Below, piece by piece: positions 6,423 through 8,350 of a DNA stretch of 8,350 bases. Position 1 is the stretch's first letter; each line of letters begins with the position of its first letter. This DNA is from Actinomycetota bacterium (GTDB lineage Bacteria; Actinomycetota; Humimicrobiia; Humimicrobiales; Humimicrobiaceae), in NCBI GenBank assembly GCA_022865545.1, contig JALHTA010000394.1, positions 1 through 8,350 on the forward strand, given 5' to 3'. Below the pieces are notes generated by a model. That model did no database searches. It worked only from the letters and a program-made list of their open reading frames with translations, and was not told where the DNA came from. A program made the position numbers and the translations under genes.

Positions 6423-6799
6423 TATTCTTCCTCCTTATATAGTATAGATAGCATCTCTTTTAATTCTTTATAGCCTATATCCAGCATCCTGGCTTCGGCA
6501 ACAGCTTCTGTAAGTTTGTCTTCCACTGCTTTCATCTTCTTCTCCTTTAAGAACTCCTTGTTCTGGCTGGCAACAAAGCTGCCTTTCCCACCGACAGTAT
6601 CTATAAAGCCTTCCTTCTCGAGCTCTTCATATGCTCTTTTTGTGGTGATAACACTGATTCCCAGCTCTCTTGCAAGCTTCCTTATTGAAGGAAGTGGCTC
6701 TTCCTCATCAAGTTCACCGTTTATGATCTGGTTCTTGATCTGTTTTATTATCTGCTCATAGATAGGGTCCTCTGAAGAATTAGAGATTATTATCTTCAT
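6422..6799 (-). CDS. GntR-family regulator, YtrA subfamily
   Basis: This 125-residue regulator has an N-terminal winged HTH (about 10-77) with the family motif PLPSIRKLARELGIS (35-49), TKRAYEELEKEGFI (53-66) and a wing GGKGSFV (70-76). A short helical C-terminal tail (about 82-125) serves for dimerisation. That length, without a ligand domain, defines the YtrA group, which usually represses a co-transcribed ABC-2 exporter operon and responds to envelope stress or antibiotics. This gene heads exactly such an operon. Its last codons (Lys-Glu-Glu-Glu) encode the AAGGAGG SD of the ATPase, and the TAA overlaps the next ATG by one base. The start is ATG 6799, with GGGAG ten bases upstream, a rather long gap. 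Autoregulation is suggested by the palindromes over the promoter. Confidence 0.9.
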   Translation of the reverse strand: MKIIISNSSEDPIYEQIIKQIKNQIINGELDEEEPLPSIRKLARELGISVITTKRAYEELEKEGFIDTVGGKGSFVASQNKEFLKEKKMKAVEDKLTEAVAEARMLDIGYKELKEMLSILYKEEE

Positions 6800-6833
6800 G
6801 TCTTTTTAGCTCCCATCTGTAATTATTGTTATT

Positions 6834-6858
6834 ACTGTATATAACATATATGTACAGT
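6834..6858. promoter_or_regulatory. Putative GntR operator over the -10 and transcription start
   Basis: A 25-bp imperfect palindrome has perfect outer arms ACTGTA (6834-6839) and TACAGT (6853-6858) and a further matching ATA/TAT pair inside. It also contains the 10-bp perfect palindrome ACATATATGT (6844-6853). It covers part of the -10 hexamer and the expected start point of the minus-strand operon, as expected for a self-repressing YtrA-type regulator. Confidence 0.5.
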
Positions 6859-6883
6859 ATAGCTGTCATGGGACAGTTGTCAA
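6856..6883 (-). promoter_or_regulatory. Promoter of the GntR-ABC operon
   Basis: On the minus strand a consensus -35 TTGACA (6883-6878) is followed by a 16-base spacer and -10 TATACT (6861-6856). Transcription would start near 6849, about 50 bases before the gntR ATG. The spacer holds a second inverted repeat, CTGTC/GACAG (6863-6867 and 6872-6876), so the promoter core carries two nested palindromes. Confidence 0.7.
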
Positions 6884-6939
6884 GTTTTTTTGAAAGTTTT
6901 TTTATAAAGGTTCTTTACTATTTAGAGGATCTTATGAAA

Positions 6940-6964
6940 GGTTCGAGTCCCCTATGGGCTACCA
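6940..6964 (+). other. tRNA 3'-end-like fragment (T-loop to CCA)
   Basis: GGTTCGAGTCCCC (6940-6952) looks like a tRNA T-loop and 3' T-stem. It is followed by a seven-base acceptor strand ATGGGCT (6954-6960), discriminator A and CCA (6962-6964). No matching 5' acceptor (AGCCCAT), D-arm or anticodon arm lies upstream, and the 5' T-stem strand (GAAAGG) pairs badly. It is therefore a remnant, not a gene. Such pieces are left when elements integrate at tRNA 3' ends. Its last 12 bases recur at 8234-8245. Confidence 0.5.
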
Positions 6965-6983
6965 GCACAATTGTCATTCTAAG

Positions 6984-7014
6984 TAATAAGACCCCTATTA
7001 CAGAGGTCTTATTA
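6984..7014. terminator. Hairpin downstream of the secreted-protein gene, possible terminator
   Basis: A perfect 10-bp stem (TAATAAGACC 6984-6993, GGTCTTATTA 7005-7014) has an 11-base loop and lies 25 bases past the stop of the minus-strand gene at 7040. No clear U-run follows on either strand, so termination efficiency is uncertain. A smaller 7-bp hairpin (TTGGTAA 7030-7036, TTACCAA 7047-7053) spans the stop codon itself. Confidence 0.5.
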
Positions 7015-7039
7015 ATCCTAACTATGTTTTTGGTAATCT

Positions 7040-7705
7040 CTATGGTTTACCAATCATAAATTCCTGCAAAACATGTCCATACTCATGGAAAGTCTTAACT
7101 GTATACATGCCATCGGGAAGATCTGCTTCGAAGTTCGCTGCTCCGTATGGCATATCAATTGAGAATACCTCAACACCATCCATATCATATATCTTTACCC
7201 AGTTATTGTTAGCATATTCCCACCAGAACACGAATTCAAATTTGTGGTCTTCATTTATCCATACCTGGTAACAGGTCATCTCTTGATCACGTACCCAGGG
7301 TTCTGGCTCTGGTTCTGCTTTGGAATCGGACTTTGATCCACCATTACAATAATAAGTCACATTTAAAGTAAACAAATCATTTTCTTCACCCTCATCACAA
7401 ATTATTGTAACATCGGGTGTACCTATTCCGTTTATAGATCCATCAAAATAATCAAAATCAACATAACCGTTATCTGTAAAAGTTCCTGACCAGTCCACAT
7501 GCTCGCACTCCCAACAATATAATTCCATGTAAACCTTAGTAATATTACAACCACCTGGACAATTCCAAGGATAAGTTCCATCGGGCTCGTCATAAGATTC
7601 ATTATAACTTTTTGGAGCTGCGTATAAGGAAAGTGGAATAATAGTTAGGATTAGCATTGATATGATTGTTATTGCCAAACTTAAAATTAACAGTTTTTTC
7701 TTCAC
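7040..7705 (-). CDS. Secreted cysteine-rich protein of unknown function
   Basis: I do not recognise a named family. The 221-residue product starts with a signal peptide: MKKK, then a long hydrophobic run (5-28) ending LYAAP, with cleavage likely after Ala29 or Ala30. There is no lipobox Cys. The mature part is acidic and aromatic and has seven cysteines: Cys49 and Cys53 (CPGGC), Cys64 and Cys67 (CWEC), 103, 120 and 145. These could be disulfides or metal ligands. A Ser/Lys and Glu-Pro linker (123-137, with EPEPEP) splits it into two parts. The C-terminal part (WVKIYDMDGVEVFSIDMP, then LPDGMYTVKTFHEYG) looks like a small beta-sandwich of the FlgD-Ig or secretion-tail type; that is inference. 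The start is GTG 7705, fixed by a strong SD GGGAGGTGA three bases upstream. It stands alone, and its 3' end faces the start region of the GntR operon. Confidence 0.75.
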   Translation of the reverse strand: MKKKLLILSLAITIISMLILTIIPLSLYAAPKSYNESYDEPDGTYPWNCPGGCNITKVYMELYCWECEHVDWSGTFTDNGYVDFDYFDGSINGIGTPDVTIICDEGEENDLFTLNVTYYCNGGSKSDSKAEPEPEPWVRDQEMTCYQVWINEDHKFEFVFWWEYANNNWVKIYDMDGVEVFSIDMPYGAANFEADLPDGMYTVKTFHEYGHVLQEFMIGKP

Positions 7706-7781
7706 TATTCACCTCCCTTCGTATGTTTTCTGAGATAAAATATAAAACCAAACTAATTATTAAATTATGGTTTTACTATTT

Positions 7782-7809
7782 TATATACTTTTAAAAACTA
7801 ACTAAACAA
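7782..7809 (-). promoter_or_regulatory. Possible promoter of the secreted-protein gene
   Basis: On the minus strand TTGTTT (7809-7804) is followed by a 16-base spacer and TATATA (7787-7782). The surrounding sequence is so AT-rich that such matches are common by chance. Confidence 0.25.
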
Positions 7810-7944
7810 AAAACTCTAAAATTTATTCAATCATTTTATTATATATATACTAATGTATTATATTATATTAGTTATTATAAAATTGTAAATATTAATTTGA
7901 CCTTTCCGTTAAAAATTTATATAAATTGTTTTATGATATAATAT

Positions 7945-7993
7945 CCAGATTATAAATTTTATTTATAATTCTTATAATTCCTTCATAATCTGG
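7945..7993. repeat. Inverted repeat with an internal tandem 9-mer
   Basis: CCAGATTAT (7945-7953) and ATAATCTGG (7985-7993) are perfect 9-bp arms around 31 bases. The interior holds TTATAATTC twice in direct tandem (7963-7971 and 7972-7980). A near copy of the right arm, ATGATCTGG, followed likewise by TTC, occurs at 8209-8217. The function is unknown; it could be a transcript hairpin, a replication or recombination site, or chance in AT-rich DNA. Confidence 0.4.
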
Positions 7994-8350
7994 TTCGAAA
8001 TTTTAAAACCTGGAACATACACATAAGTCAGGTATATGAGTTTCCCTTATAAATCTATCTTTTGAATAAACAAAGGGATATGTATTACAGGAAAAAACAT
8101 AAAATATACCCCTATTTTCTGGCTATTTATGGAATATTTCTTGGAATTTATCAAAAATATTACCAAATTTAGGCATATTTAAGCTTATAAATAGAGATTA
8201 AGTCTTTTATGATCTGGTTCCAACTAAATTTTATATGGGCTACCATTGGCCCCTAATACAAGAACTTCCTTTTTTGACCTTACCCCAGTCTTTAATACAG
8301 TCCTTAACTTAGAATCTAAGCCATTTGTAAACCAATATCAACAACCCTGG

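Larger units (their letters stand above)
7706..8350. other. AT-rich stretch without a convincing gene
   Basis: No reading frame of useful length with an SD and family motifs is seen on either strand. The region holds the repeats at 7945-7993, a second copy of the 12-bp tRNA-end motif TATGGGCTACCA (8234-8245), a 30-codon frame at 8080-8172 and a 37-codon open stretch on the minus strand (8337-8224). The last 130 bases are less AT-rich than the rest and may be the edge of something beyond the window. Confidence 0.5.

Noticed and set aside
6880..6964. Complete tRNA gene
   Set aside because: Only the T-loop and 3' acceptor are present; no complementary 5' acceptor, D-arm or anticodon stem is found upstream.
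6826..7059. Plus-strand 77-codon hydrophobic frame
   Set aside because: It begins at TTG without an SD, runs through the GntR promoter, the tRNA-like fragment and the hairpin, and shows no motif.
1..8350. CRISPR array, insertion sequence or phage module
   Set aside because: No regularly spaced repeats, transposase, integrase or structural phage genes are seen on either strand.

Overview
The window is AT-rich bacterial DNA. Genes have Shine-Dalgarno sites close to the anti-SD consensus (AAGGAGG, GGGAGGTGA, AGGTGA) and use ATG, GTG and TTG starts. The two readable promoters are of the housekeeping sigma type (TTGACA/TATACT and TTGTAA/TATAAT). This and the GntR-ABC operon look Firmicutes-like or like an AT-rich candidate lineage. 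The split HipA genes also occur in Bacteroidetes-type genomes, but the promoter and SD style argues against that phylum. The phylum cannot be fixed from this sequence.

Layout, left to right. (1) 1-450, +: the C-terminal TOBE part of a PotA-type importer ATPase, cut by the window edge. (2) 662-2356, +: a complete DEAD-box RNA helicase of the CsdA/DeaD/DbpA type, with the C-terminal RNA-binding domain and a basic tail. (3) 2413-4089, +: a three-gene hipB-hipS-hipT-like toxin-antitoxin operon. Four 18-bp near-palindromes precede it, and one covers the -10 region of a good promoter. (4) 6883-4117, -: a YtrA-type GntR regulator, an ABC ATPase and two paralogous ABC-2 permeases, coupled by a 1-base overlap, an 8-base overlap and a zero-gap junction, behind a TTGACA/TATACT promoter with nested palindromes. 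The ATPase is broken by one extra base just after the Walker A motif. (5) 6940-7705: a fragment resembling the 3' end of a tRNA, a strong hairpin, and a minus-strand gene for a secreted, cysteine-rich protein of unknown function. (6) 7706-8350: very AT-rich sequence with no convincing gene, holding an inverted repeat, a tandem 9-mer and a second copy of the 12-bp tRNA-end motif.

How the genes work together. In hipBST, HipB and the four operators should form an autorepression circuit. HipS is the detached N-terminal lobe of HipA, and HipT is the kinase core with the Ser-Ile-Ser loop motif seen in the E. coli HipT toxin. The GntR-ABC unit reads as a self-regulated exporter or envelope-stress operon whose ATPase is, as written, split into a 56-codon N-terminal piece and a piece without Walker A. 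The best targets for a second look are the HipBST-like locus with its operator array, the frameshifted ATPase, the tRNA-end fragment, and the secreted orphan next to it.
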